NCBI RefSeq assembly: GCF_902806685.2 | Contig: NC_048546.1 | Location: forward strand, 12,819,891 to 12,883,890 | Length of the DNA: 64,000 nucleotides | Reading direction: 5' to 3' | Source of the DNA: Maniola hyperantus | Lineage: Eukaryota; Arthropoda; Insecta; Lepidoptera; Nymphalidae | Shown here: positions 1 to 11,849 of the stretch, in pieces | Numbering within the stretch: the first letter of the stretch is position 1 | Layout: each line of letters starts with the position of its first letter | The notes under the pieces: model-generated | The model's database searches: none | Seen by the model: only the letters and a program-made list of their open reading frames with translations | Told to the model about the DNA's origin: nothing | Translations under genes and position numbers: made by a program

Positions 1-650
1 AAGGTTTTAACAGCTTTCATTTTTAGTGTTTTGTTAAAGGATTCTTATAATAAAATAAAATAAAATAAAAAATACGTTTTATTCAAGTAAGTTTTCACAA
101 GTAGGTACTTTTGAACCGTCAGATGCATCTACCACTGATTTGGAACGCCTTTCCTACCGAGAAGAACCAAATAAATAATGTGAAGGAGCCCTTTGACTTC
201 TTTCGTCCAGCTATCGATCCCGCATCAATCAAGATGACAAAATGCAATTTCGCTACGGTACACTGGATGTAACAGGCTGGCGGCCATTATGATCCAGGTC
301 GGGCACAATTCCCGCTTTAATTGGCACAATTGCCTCGTCCTTTGCCCCGCGATGTATCATATTATATTATGCGGTATGATGCTCAGACTAATTCGTGACT
401 ACCTTTGCTGATACAATTTCCGACTAGCTGCTAGCATGATTTTTATAGATACCTACAGGTTAAACTATAATAATTATTAGTGTCATAATTATCATGGTTT
501 GATGCACTCAGTTAACTCATTAAATACAAGATACGAAGAACTATTGAATCTCTATATCTTCTTATATTTCTTATATGCAATAGTTCTTTATGGTTGGATC
601 TAGGTATAAGTTATTAAATTATAATAGTGAACTGATTAGGTAGGTACCTA
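1..650. other. no gene seen
   Basis: AT-rich sequence with a short TAAAATAAAA run near 50-75 and a CCTACCGAGAAGAACC fragment (150-170) that recurs at 52440. Nothing else was recognised. Confidence 0.6.
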
Positions 651-990
651 CTATTTACAACTATTGAGGAGATCCGTACGAGAACTAGAGTAACCGACAT
701 AGCTCAACGGATTGCGAAGCTGAAGTGGCAATGGGCAAGGCACATAGTTCGTAAAACCGATTGACGTTGGGGTCCCAAGGTGCTGGAATGGCGACCTCGC
801 ACCGGAAGACGCAGTGTTGGAAGACCCCCCACTAGGTGGACGGACGACATCAGACGAGTCGCAGGGAGACGCTGGATTCAGGTGGCGCAAGACCGAAGCG
901 TGTGGACTTTCCCTACAAGAGACCTATGTCCAGCAGTGGACGTCTATTGGTTGACGATGATGATGATGATGATTTACAATTAATTAATTT
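651..990 (+). mobile_element. RTE-type retrotransposon 3' fragment
   Basis: The remnant encodes the C-terminal tail of the endonuclease-reverse transcriptase ORF: AKLKWQWARHIVRKT, a frame break at about 763, then VLEWRPRTGRRSVGRPPTRW and TDDIRRVAG. It is followed by the GATGATGATGAT 3' tail. It is inactive and 5'-truncated. Confidence 0.8.
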
Positions 991-1114
991 TGAACTGTCT
1001 GTATGCTAATTAGTGAACAGTTCAATTAATTATAAGTAACTCTAGCTAAGCTATGGTAAAGCAGCACAGACGAATAGACTTATTTTAGGGACTGTTTAGT
1101 GAATGTTTAGTAAT

Positions 1115-1299
1115 AGCCTCGATAGCTCAACGGTTATAGGAGCGGACTGAAAACTGAAAGGTTGCCGGTTCAAATCCCACCCGTTGCACTATTGTCGTAC
1201 CTACTCCTAGCACAAGCTTTACGCTTAATTGGAGGGGAAAGGGGAATATTAGTCAGCAATTTGGCTTATATTCTTTTAAAAAAAAAAAAAAAAAAAAAA
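1115..1299 (+). mobile_element. tRNA-Phe-derived SINE with A-tail
   Basis: The head GATAGCTCAACGGTTATAGG..GACTGAAAAC..GGTTCAAATCCC mirrors the A box, anticodon loop and B box of tRNA-Phe. A non-tRNA body and a 21-A run (1278-1299) follow. It is not a functional tRNA because the acceptor stem does not pair. Confidence 0.75.
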
Positions 1300-1741
1300 T
1301 CATCATGTTCATAAAATTTATGAAGTAGGCAACAATGTATGAAAATATTCACAACATTTTGTAGTTTCACATAAAATACCAAACATATTATTATGATTTG
1401 CCCGAAATATCTGTTACTCCAACAATAAATTAATTTATGAATCACATCAGGGAACACATGCGATATGATTTGCACTTTCCACATGCTGTAGTGACGGCAT
1501 TGGCAAAAGTAGCTAATAAAGTAATAATTTACATTAGTATGACGGCATAATCTAATTAAATTAATGCGTTTACGTAATTAGTAATTTGGTATGTAACGGA
1601 GATAAAATTAAAGCATAGGTAGAGTCTAGGTCTACGAAACTTAAGATTTTGGCCCAATCGTGTACCTCCTAATTACTAAAATTAAATAAATAAAGTACCT
1701 ATTAAAATAATATACCAACCTACTCACTCATCATTACTTTT

Positions 1742-3235
1742 TAGGGTTCCTTACCTCAAAAGGAAAAAAGAAACCCTTATAGGATCACTTTGTTGTCTGT
1801 CCGTCTGTCGTGTCTGTCAAGAAAACCAGGGTACTTCCCGTTAACCTAGAAACATGAAATTTGGCAGGTATGTACTAGGTAGGTCTTATAGCAGAAGTAA
1901 AGGAAAAACCCGAAAACTGTGAATTTGTGGTTACATCCTAAGAAAAAAAATTAAAATGTGTTCATGATCAAAGAATTAAGTAGTATTTTTAATTTTCAAA
2001 GTAAGATAACTATACCAAGTGGGGTATCATATGAAAGGGCTTCGCCTGTAGGGTCATGTGTCCAACAATGGAACACTAAAAATTCAAAGACTCATACACC
2101 TTTTGCTTTTACAGATAGAAGTCCAATTTTTTACAGATGTATAGGCAATTTTATTGGTTATCAGATGCCATTTATAGTTTTTTTAATTAATGTGCAATCA
2201 ATCAGCAATAAATAAAAAAATAAAAAATGGGAAATGTTTCATTGTGTCCACAGTAGTGTACGCAATGAAACACCACTAATTCAACAATGAAACATAATTA
2301 TTCATAGTGTCTGCCTCATCTTATTTTGTGTCATTTTGGATTAATGTGGGTAAATGACAAAAAACGATTGAGTTCAATCCAAAAGGTTTTATTCTTAATT
2401 TCACTTTAATCAGTCTACATTATCAGTCTATCATTAACATAGTAGACCTTCAGTTTTTTGGCGTCCAGTAAAACGAGCACGTTATCACCTTCTTGGGCTT
2501 TAGTACGCGCCATCTTAAACGAAAAATAAATAAAGATCGATTAATGTTACCTAAGTAAAATAAAAGTAAAATATTCTTTATTGTAACCAAATTTACATAC
2601 CTACAGAAATAAACCTACAATAAAGATGTTTGTACCTATTGTTATAACGTGTTATGGTACACAATGAAACGAGATAGTACACATTGAAACAGTGTTTCAT
2701 TGTGTCCATTGTGCAACTGTTTCACTGTGGACTACCAAGGTTTTTTTTACTAAACTCAATTTTTTTCTCACTAAATTGTAACACTTTAACATATGATCTA
2801 TTGCACGTCAATCTATGAAATATCTTTATTGTTAGGTAATCATGAAAAATATGAAATTTCCAATCACTATTTAATGAAAAATCTACAAAGAATGCAGAAA
2901 ATACTTACTTTTTGTCGAAAATATTAAAAATACTCTGCAAATACGTCTGCTCCCACGCGACACCGATGCAAACTGGGGTAGGGCGGGGGGTCCACGAGAG
3001 TGCCCTAACGCAATATATTGCACAATCTGGCAACGCCGCATTTTAGAGATTTCACAGTGTTTTATTGTGTACCACTGTTTCATTGTTGGACATCTGACCC
3101 TACATTCTAAAATAGATTTTAATTTATTTTTATGCATAATAATTTTTGTTTTATCGTGCAAATGTCGAAAAAATACGACTGTAGTACGGAACACTCGGTG
3201 CGCCGGTCGAACACGCTCTTGGTCGGTTTTTTCTA
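1742..3235 (+). repeat. GGTTCC-family element, split by the transposon at 2051-3100
   Basis: The left part (1742-2050) opens with AGGGTTCCTTACCTCAAAAG and contains TTCCCGTTAACCTAGAA and TATGAAAGGGCTTCGCCTGTA. The right part (3101-3235) resumes with CATTCTAAAATAGATTTT and ends CTCTTGGTCGGTTTTTT. At least eight related copies are in the window. Confidence 0.8.
2051..3100. mobile_element. 1,050-bp inverted-repeat DNA transposon flanked by TA
   Basis: The left end GGGTCATGTGTCCAACAATG and the right end, inverted, GGGTCAGATGTCCAACAATG are terminal inverted repeats. TA lies on both sides (2049-2050 and 3101-3102). Removing the element rejoins a GGTTCC-family repeat exactly as in other copies (CCTGTA|CATTC), which proves insertion. 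Inside, TTTCATTGTG motifs recur in both orientations, including a hairpin near 2674-2706. No transposase is present, but a 32-codon minus frame (2513-2415) beginning MARTKAQEGDNV may be a remnant. Confidence 0.85.
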
Positions 3236-3549
3236 TGCAAACTAACACATCACGCACTTATTTTACATTTAAATAATATTATAGCGGTAAAGTATTCATA
3301 TAATCACAAATATCTACTATACCTACAAAATATATGAAATTTTAGTTTTCCAACTTTCTATTAGCAAGCAGTACTCACGTTAAGTATTAGATATTAGTTT
3401 ATTTTCTTTCTAGATATAGTCTAACCGTTCTGATAGTGAAAGCTACATAAATTCAATTTGTGTTTAGTTTTTATCTCTTACGCACGTTTTCTAAGACTAG
3501 TTTTCTTTATTAATTAGATGTAAAACTCTGTTCAAGTAATGTACATTAT

Positions 3550-3747
3550 CATGAGCAACCCATCGCCGGCTGACTTAGAAGGGTTTTGGCCATAGTCTAC
3601 CACACTGGCCAATCTCATTCTCGAAGGTATGTTGAAGTCTGCCAATCCGCAACTGGCTAGCGTGGTGGACTATGGCCAAATTTCTCAAGCTGAGAGGAGA
3701 CCCGTGCTCTGCAGTGAGCTGGCTATGGGTTGATCATGATGATGACA
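3550..3747. mobile_element. two SINE-A tails head to head
   Basis: 3550-3612 is a reversed SINE-A tail (ATGAGCAACCCATCGCCGG, GGTTTTGGCCATAGTCTACC), and 3620-3747 is a forward one (GTCTGCCAATCCGCAACTGG to GGGTTGATCATGATGATGA). Together they form an imperfect inverted repeat. Confidence 0.7.
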
Positions 3748-3802
3748 TTAATCTTTGTACAAATAAAATAAAAATTATCATCCAGAGTTTATCTATTATA
3801 CT

Positions 3803-4178
3803 TTTTAGGGTTCCGTACCTAAAATGGAAAAACGGAACCCTTTTGTTGTCTGTCTGTCTGTCTGTCGGTCTGTCAAGAAACCTACAGGGTACTTCCCGTT
3901 GACCTAGAATCATGAGATTTGGCAGGATGGTAGGTCTTATAGCTGAAGTTAGGGGAAAAATCTGAAAACCGTGAATTTGTGGTTACATCACAGAAAAAAA
4001 AAATTGTGGTCATAAACTAATAATTAGTATTTTCAATTTTCGAAGTAAGATAACTATATCAAGTGGCGTGTCATATGAAAGGGCTTTACTTGTACATTCT
4101 AAAACACATTTTTATTTATTTTTATGTATCATAGTTTTTGAATTGTCGTCCAAAATGTCGAAAAAATACGACACTTAG
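3803..4178 (+). repeat. GGTTCC-family element
   Basis: It has the same order of motifs as the copy at 1742: GGTTCCGTACC, a TGTCTGTCTG run, TTCCCGTTGACCTAGAATCA, TATGAAAGGGCTT and AAAATGTCGAAAAAATACGA. Confidence 0.8.
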
Positions 4179-4509
4179 GTACCTACTATCTATTTATATT
4201 TTTGTTGCATCCTTTCTCTCAGTTTTAAGGCACCTACCTACCTGCCGGTACTAACAGGATACAAGCATACATGGTAACTTGAACAAAAGGGTACAAAAAT
4301 AGCCTAGAACAGTGTATTTATTTCCGTGCATGCTGTCACAGCAACGGGATGAACTATTAAAGTCATGCTAGTCAGATCAGTTTCTATCTTGGTATCCATT
4401 CGAAGCATCTTGTTTACGTTAATCGTGTGTCAACGGTTCACACTTTATGTTGGAGTGGCGGTTCTAATAATGGATTTTAAAAACCCAATTGTAAAGAAAG
4501 GATCCGAAC

Positions 4510-4922
4510 TCCTAAGGGTGCGTTTTTAGTAACGTGGAACAAGGCAGAGTGGAGCGGAGAAGAGCAGTGAAAAGTGCTAGTGTTTTCATTGAAGCGGAGC
4601 GAGGTGGAGTGGAGTTGAGCTGAGCAGACTAGAACTGCATTCCTACCTACTCTACCCGCTGCGCTGCGCCGTCCTGCTACTCTCTGCTCGCACAGTCTCT
4701 CGTTTCTGTTCTGTCCAGCTCGTGTTCATATATTTTATTTGAAAGTCCGTTCAGCTGCGCTCCGCTCCACTCCACCCCGCTCCGCTTCAATGAAAACACT
4801 AGCCACTTTTCAACAGTTTCCACTGATGCGGAGTGGAGATTTCGAGCACTATGATTGACCAATTGACGGTCCTCTCCTCTCCACTCCGCCCAGCTCCGCG
4901 TCAGTGGAAATGTGGCCTAAGT
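4510..4922. mobile_element. foldback MITE with GGAGCGGAG-rich arms
   Basis: The left arm around 4577-4630 (GTGCTAGTGTTTTCATTGAA and a run of GGAGC/GGAGT) is the inverse of the right arm around 4745-4808. Outer flanks also pair (GTGGAACAAGGCAGAGTGGA with TCCACTCCGCCCAGCTCCGC). Confidence 0.7.
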
Positions 4923-4992
4923 CAGCAACACAGTATGCGTGACGGAAACTCCACAGCAGGATACACAGAACACTTGCGTTACACCGGCCCCA

Positions 4993-5042
4993 TTTTTAGG
5001 GCTCCGTATCTCAAAAGGAAAAACGGAATCCTTATATTTACT
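4993..5042 (+). repeat. GGTTCC-family fragment
   Basis: A short 5' end only: TTTTTAGGGCTCCGTATCTC followed by AAAAGGAAAAACGGAATCC. Confidence 0.6.
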
Positions 5043-5550
5043 GCAGTTGTAGTGCGATAAGTACCGTCGAGCGGCCTGAAGTGACGTTTTCTGCAGTCAC
5101 ACTGCAGTGACGCGACGCGCAGCTCAGGTGCGATAGACTACGATCTACGTAAAGGGCCTATTTACACTACATTATCTGACTACTTTGTTTCCTCAACCCC
5201 ACGGCCAGTCGCCAGGCGGCTTTACATCACTAAGCAACGGCGTCGAAAAACAAAACGTAAACAATCAGACCAAATTATTTCGGTCAGTGAACCCAATTTC
5301 TCATTTATTTGGGGTAAAGAAGGTTAATAAACTGACGTTCACCATAAACGCTGAATATACAGGTTTCCAACTTTTGAAGTTTAAAGAAAAAACTTGCAAA
5401 AATAAACAACCTGCTCCTTTAGGCAACACTTACTTAACTTACCCGCTCTATAATGTAAACTCGATGTAATTAATTGGCAACTAAATACAATGTGATTAAT
5501 GCCTAATTAAACTTTTATGTGACACAATAAAATATTTCGCCAACACTAAA

Positions 5551-6062
5551 AATTGTCTACCATTCCATCAGGCAAAAGGCAACTTTCCATTACATCTTAA
5601 GCGAAAGCTCATGGACATGTGCATTCTGCCAACTCTCACGTATGGTGCTACGACTTGGTCCCTGACAAACTCTCAAAAGTCCAAGCTCAACGTTTGCCAA
5701 AGAGACATGGAACGCAGCATACTAGGTATACAACTAGCAGATCGCGTAAGGAATTATATATATGCTATACGTTCCAAAACGCGAGTAGCTGACGTTGGCC
5801 TTGCAGCCGCTTTACTCAAATGGGACTGGGCAGATCATGTGTGCCGTATGCCAGATGAGTTACGGGCAAAATCTGCTTCTTTTTGGACGCCCCAGAATCA
5901 TCAACGCCAGCGTGGTCGGCCGAGGCGACGTTGGCGTGATGAATTAGATAACTTCACAGTTACGTGGCCTGAAGAGGCACGAAATAGGAAATTGTGGAAG
6001 GATCGGAGGGAGGCCTTTGCCCAGACGTGGCACAGCACAGGCTGATTTAGATTAGATTAGAT
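5551..6062 (+). mobile_element. second RTE-type family, 3' fragment with a 144-codon open frame
   Basis: The frame 5611-6045 reads LTYGATTWSLTNSQKSKLNV, LLKWDWADHVCRM and RGRPRRRWRDELDNF. This is the C-terminal region after the reverse-transcriptase domain in RTE-like elements. The tail is GATTTAGATTAGATTAG. No endonuclease or RT core remains. Confidence 0.8.
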
Positions 6063-8191
6063 TCTATCAGAAGCTATTTTCAGAAGTTTAGTTGTTTATC
6101 GATAAATGTTAGCCAATAGGCTACTTGACACTTTTTTTAAGTTGGTCTTAAATGGTTAATATTTGTCCTATTATATCAAAAAAATTAACACTATATTTTT
6201 TTGCGCCCTAAAAACCGTAAAACTTTAATTTAAAAATATTTTTTTCTTAGACAGGTAAAAACACTGTCGGCCATGTTTGGCCGATAGATTATCTGTGCTC
6301 TGACGTCATGCATTTGTAAACAACAGCATAACCTCCCAAAGTTTAATAAACATGACTTCTATACTAGTTTACATGAAAAATATAGTAATTATCGTTATTG
6401 TATCATCCAAGAATATAAAAAACGCATCGATAAAGACCACAGGAAAGTTGTGAATTAGAGTGCCCAGTGAAATAAATATACGTAACACGCAAAGACTTGC
6501 TTAAAGGGATCCTATATGACTAACGACTTCAACCCAAATTTATTTTTGCAAAGATCACTTTGTTGTAAGTCTTACTTAATAACTTATTCAATTTATAACG
6601 AGAAAACGATATTTTTTTACGTTTACTATGAGTTTTTAGAAATATATAAAAACTAGCTTATGCTCGTGACTTCGCCCGCGTGGACTTCATAAATTTCAAA
6701 CCTCCATTTAACCCACTCAGGGGTGGAATTTCAAAAAATCCTTTCCTAGTGGATACCTTCTCTTTACCTACAAAGAACACACCCACCAAATTTCATGTAT
6801 CTAGGACCAGCTGTTTAGATGTTTAGGCTGTGCGTTGATATATAAGTTAGTCAGGACTCTAAATTTTATATATATGGATACTACGTTAGTCCCCGCGTGA
6901 CATAGGGATGACATTTCTTTGTTTACATATTTACACTTTGTCACATCATGGCTGACAGCGTTTTCTGCGTTTCAAATAAAAATAAAAATTGTATTTTTTT
7001 AAATTGGATTTATATATCCATCCTGCGTTTTTAATAATTGTTATTGATATATTTCGTTGTCTTAAGCAAAATACTATAATAAATAATCATTTATTGGACG
7101 AAATTAGATATGAGTCAAGTAGCCTATTGTGGATGGGCATACTTCACACCTTTAATAATATTATAGAGAACTCTCGGGCATACAGGTTTCCTTACAATCT
7201 TTTCCTTCACCGTAATATTTAATTACATACTAAAGCAAGTTATATTTAATTCCTTAAGAACTTGCTTATTGAAAGCCGGCCGAAAACTCGGTCCATATAG
7301 CGTTTCAGCAATCGCCCATCGGCCGCCCTCTTTCATTACTAAAAATCGTAAGCTTAACCCGTATTTTGCAACCACATAACGTTCAATTTTATCAAGATCC
7401 CTTTCTACTTAAACTATTAAGTACTTATGCCTAATTTGAACCAAATAGTTATCTTAACCTGGTTAAACAAGCGATAAATATAAATACATATAGCATACAT
7501 ATTTCAGATGAAAATTGTATTAGGGTTGTGTAGAGCCAGTCAGTAGAGGTTTTGAAGATGTTTGGTTTAAAGATTTAAGTACTTAAGTACCTACTTATCG
7601 ATCTGAACTGCCATGAACGGTAGGTCAGTTCCAGTTACCTACTTACGCTAGAACGCAATGACTTCATATTAGATAGTACTTAAGCTGTGGGAACTAGACC
7701 ACAAATCCTCATTAAGATTTATAGTTCAGGCAGATCGGTTTAGGTAGAGCAATGAGATATTGATTCCGGTTTGATTCAAAGCGCAAACATACTCGGTCTT
7801 ACCACAAAAAATAAACAAGCGCTAAACGCGTGTTCTTTTAAACCTGCATGACGGATTTCCCCTACAGAAACTGTCAAAAGTCAATTCAGTTATCAGTTAA
7901 ACTTTTCAATTTTTTATGGGGTAGGTAAAGACTGTGGTGTGCTGAGTTGTCACGCGAGAGAAGGTGATCATCTTAGAGATAGTATTTTTGTACTCTGTTT
8001 ATACTAGAAGACGTCTGTCGTGGCGGGCAATCGGCGGACTGATAGAGATAGGGGTCTCGAATATAACTTGCACATTATCTATGCGACACACAAGGTATGT
8101 TTCTGCTTCTCGGACAATGAGCAAGCTATTGAAACCGAAGGAATGCCTGCGCTTTAGCGCCCGTTCGAGTTCGAGGTTGATGCAGTACCCG
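6063..8191. other. gene-free stretch
   Basis: AT-rich, with one dispersed repeat (6653-6885) and a SINE-A-like TTCACACCTTTAATAATATTATAGAGAAC relic near 7143. Short open frames show no family signature. Confidence 0.55.
6653..6885 (+). repeat. GACTTCGYCCGCGTGGAC-family repeat
   Basis: TAGCTTATGCTCGTGACTTC opens the unit. The AGGGGTGGAATTTCAAAAAA and GCTGTGCGTTGATATATAAG motifs recur at 20600, 49540 and 60470. Confidence 0.65.
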
Positions 8192-8470
8192 TAGTATAAA
8201 ATTTTACGTCACACCAAACGTTGCTAGAATTCGAGAGTCGAAACACTTCTGCGTTATAGTAAACTGGATCTTAGATGCCTTGTTTTAAAGCTCAAGTTTG
8301 TCAACACATCTACAGCCAGCGCTCCAAGCGGAAACGTTGCGAAATTAAAATCAGTGGCATGGAATTTTTGACTTCAATTCAAGACTCTTTAGGTCCATTT
8401 TACTTTGATGTTATTGTGTTTCGATTCTCGAATTCTAGCAACGTTTGGTGAGACTTAAAATCTTATACTA
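8192..8470. mobile_element. MITE with about 55-bp terminal inverted repeats
   Basis: TAGTATAAAATTTTACGTCA and CACCAAACGTTGCTAGAATT at the left are inverted at the right (AATTCTAGCAACGTTTGGTG ... TCTTATACTA). The 170-bp core has no coding potential. Confidence 0.8.
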
Positions 8471-9574
8471 AGGGTAGGTACTGAAATCAAAACCTCGGAC
8501 TGAAATTCACTCTTATGTGATGTGCGTTCAGGGCCAAAACTCGGCAACTTTTGCATCGGTGTCATGAGGCAATGTACGGCAATGTATGAAATGGCATGGG
8601 TGGCAAAAACCATGAAGCTAGGTAACCTGTTTACCTATCGGCTATCATCAATCTTCAAAATATACATGGATATTCAAAGACCCTGAAATATAAAGATTAG
8701 AATTTAGAGGATTTCCAGGAGACAAAATATGATCGAATCGTTTCGAGTCAAGGCCTGTTGCTCGTGTGGCGTGTTCACACAACATTTCTGTTTTCTTTCA
8801 GTCTTTTTAACCAAGGCTGAGTTCACACCAGCTGTCCAGCCAGCCTTGGGGTTATAATTGGTCTCAAGTAGGTTGCTCCAACTAGTAGTAAAGTTGTCCA
8901 TTAGTGCGCCAACTCTGGTTGTTGGGGTTGCGCGGAGTCTGGTGCACCATCCTCTATGGTTCTACACCGTTACTGTTTTTTTTAATTGTACAGACTAGCG
9001 CTTGGCTGCAATCAGACCTGGTGGCAAGTGCTGCAATGCTGCAATGATTCCACCATTATGTGCGCTAGTGCTCCAGGTGTGATTATGCTATCTTTGGCAA
9101 TGCTTAGATGGCGATTAGTCAAACTTCACAGCCCAGTAATGTGTTTGCAGCCTCAGGAGCCTAAAGTTAAGTGTCGAAAGTAAATCAAAATTGCGGAAAT
9201 ATCTTCTAGTTTACTTTTATAATCTCTAGGAGATGAGTCAAGCTTTCTCCGAATTCACCAACAAATTGATGGCCTCATGATTTGGCGCGCTGCCATGGAG
9301 TATTCACTCGAAATCTGGTCAATATGAAGGTCAGGTATTTTAGATTTGACGTATGCACATAGGATTCATAGAGAAATACTTTTTTTATCGTCAGATTTAA
9401 TAAAGCAAAAGCAAGCCAACTTTGGAGTACTCTTACACGAGTGTACGAGATAGGCAACATTCAAGGAGTCATGGAGAGAGTCAAACAAGTAGTACAACTG
9501 AAATGACGATCACACCAGTCTATGTAGTAGCCCCTAAGAAGAAAATGCTTTTTTTTACTGGCTGTATATGATTG

Positions 9575-10035
9575 AGTCACTCAGCGTGCGATGGAGTGAA
9601 CCATGCTTAGAGTTTTTCTACGTGATCAAATCAGGAATGAGGAGATCTTAGAAGAATCAGAGTAGCCAATTTAGCTCAAAGGGTAGTCAAGTTGAAGTGG
9701 CAATGGACAGGGCACTTAGTCCAAAAAACTGGTAGACGTTGTGTTCCCAACTCCCAAGCTACTAGAATAATGATGTCGCACCAGAAAACGCAGCGTTGGC
9801 AGACCTCCTAGATGGAATCCTACCTGGAATAACCTGACTATTCATAAGCACTTTTAAAAGTTTACATGAATAAAAAAACATTCTATTCTATTCTATTCTA
9901 TTCTGAATGATGTAATTTTAACGAGTTGCAGGGAGCCGTTTGATTTAGGCGGTGCAAGACTGCAGCGTGTGGCAGTCTTTACAAGAGTTAATGTCCAGCA
10001 TTGAAAGTCTATCAATTGACGATGTTGTTAATGAT
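9575..10035 (+). mobile_element. old RTE-type fragment with an internal insertion
   Basis: The same tail as at 651 but heavily decayed (GTTGAAGTGGCAATGGACAG, CCAGAAAACGCAGCGTTGGC). It is interrupted at about 9820-9925 by another repeat that ends in a TTCTA microsatellite. Confidence 0.65.
9830..9905 (+). repeat. repeat with TTCTA microsatellite end
   Basis: CTGACTATTCATAAGCACTT and TTACATGAATAAAAAAACAT, then (ATTCT)n. The reverse of the same unit is at about 52490-52560. Confidence 0.65.
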
Positions 10036-10348
10036 ACGTGAGAATACGTATTGGTAGATAATATGAAAAGTTAAATTCGATATTTTTTTGTTCAAATATA
10101 AAACAACATGAAGAATTCAATTTTTGCAATATTCAAGTAAAACTCATAATATTGTTCAATGGTAAAACTGAACCAACGTTCATCGTTGTTCAAATGTAAG
10201 TACAAATCAATAATGTTTACATCGCATGTTAGAAAATAAAAATATGGCACATTTGTAAACCTATTACTGCCAACGGCCAAGTGCTAATTATTATTATATT
10301 CATGAAAACAAGTGCAACACCCCTAATCATCTGTGTTTATTTATTGAC

Positions 10349-10530
10349 TAGCTGATGCCCGCGACTTCGTCCGTGTGGAATTCTTTAAGTAAAAAGCCTA
10401 TGTCCTTCCCCGGGATGTAAGCTAACTCGGTACCAAATTTCATGAAAATCGGTTGAACTGTTGGGCCGTGAAAATCTAGCAGACAGACGGACAGACAGAC
10501 ACACTTTCACATTTATAATATTTATGGATA
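10349..10530 (+). repeat. CCGCGACTTCGTCC / ACAGACAGACACACTTTC repeat
   Basis: A dispersed-element tail: GATGCCCGCGACTTCGTCCG to GACAGACACACTTTCACATT. Related pieces are at 15500-15690, 20160-20345, 59718-59925 and 60630-60835. Confidence 0.6.
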
Positions 10531-11620
10531 AGTAAGTACATATAGATTTTGCATCGTATTTACCTACGTCGCATGGTGTAAAAAACTAAAAACACAATAG
10601 CTAGGGCACAGTCTGGGCACAGCAGACGGTTCGTCACGCAATCCCATTCCCCTAATATACAAACTAGGTACTAAATCATAAGACAATGGGCTCATAAATA
10701 TTGAGTTTTATTGCTATCTCCATTATTATATTTTCTTCAGTTTTCCTCTCCACTTTTAATTTGGGTACCTTAAGTTAATTTGTACCTTAAGTTAAGTGGG
10801 TTTAATTTGGGTAAGTCAAGAGTGAATAGGCATCTTCTAGGCAAGAGCGCTCCATCTTAGGCTGCATCATTACTTGCCAATAGGTCTGCCTGCAGCCAAG
10901 CGCTAGTCTACTTTTTAAATAATTTTTTTTTACAAAAAAAATTAAAACCGACTTCGTTACACAAACACTAAAAATTGAAAAATAATTTAATTTATTACCG
11001 AATATATTATGTATACAAGAGTTAATATAGTTCCATAATAATACTTTTTGGTGCCGCTGCCAATTAGCTTTAGCTGCGCGAATCGTCTAGACTTCATATT
11101 TTTATGGGATTTTTTTATTTCACAATTTTTAGTGGCCCCATGGAATTATGCTATGACTGGTTAAAAGTCTACTGTTTACTAAGCTATTACACTGATCGCG
11201 AGCAATTTACTCTTATCCGTTGAGGAGTTCCAGTATCTATCTTCGAAGATGTTCATCAGATCTTCACCAAATTGAAATGGGACCAACTTTGAAGTATACC
11301 CTTTCAAACAAAAAAAGAATTTTCAAAATCGGTCCAGGCGTTTTTGAGTAATCGGGGAACATACATAAAAATAATAAGATGGATGGATAAGATGGAAATC
11401 TTGTTACCCCGTTAAAGTAGGAATGGTACATGACAGCTTTATTAATTAAGCCGTAAGGGCAAATATGTAAATTCCGCGATAGGTCGAGATGGCAATCGGG
11501 GTATGAGGAGGGGGGATACCCCGCACACCCACACGTCACCCGCGCCTGCCCGCACTGGGTTAACTTGGGCGTTCCCACCCCGATTGCTATCACGATCGTA
11601 CTATGGATACGAGTACCTAG

Positions 11621-11806
11621 GTACAGTACGCGCCCGAAAGTAATGTACATCGGCCTTTAGAATGACATTTCGGCTTTGTAGAGCGTTGTCTCTGTCACTC
11701 ATAAGGTATATGACGTTTTGTCGGTCTCACGACCGAGACAGTGCTCTACAAATCTGCTATCACCTTCTAAAGGTCGATGTACATTACTTTCGGCCGCGTG
11801 CTGTAC
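11621..11806. mobile_element. palindromic MITE family P, copy 1
   Basis: It starts GTACAGTACGCG and ends with the inverse. The inner arms TAGAGCGTTGTCTCTGTCA and GACAGTGCTCTA also pair around a GACGTTTTGTCGGTCTC centre. The whole unit is one long imperfect hairpin. Confidence 0.8.
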
Positions 11807-11849
11807 CTACCTGTGTGGTAAATTTTTTATATGTATTATGTAGGTTAAT

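Noticed and set aside
780..983. Open frame reading VLEWRPRTGRRSVGRPPTRW as a possible host gene
   Set aside because: It is the C-terminal tail of an RTE-type retrotransposon found in several decayed copies in both orientations, ending in GAT repeats.
1115..1190. Possible functional tRNA-Phe gene
   Set aside because: A and B boxes are tRNA-like, but the acceptor stem does not pair and the sequence runs into a SINE body with an A-tail.
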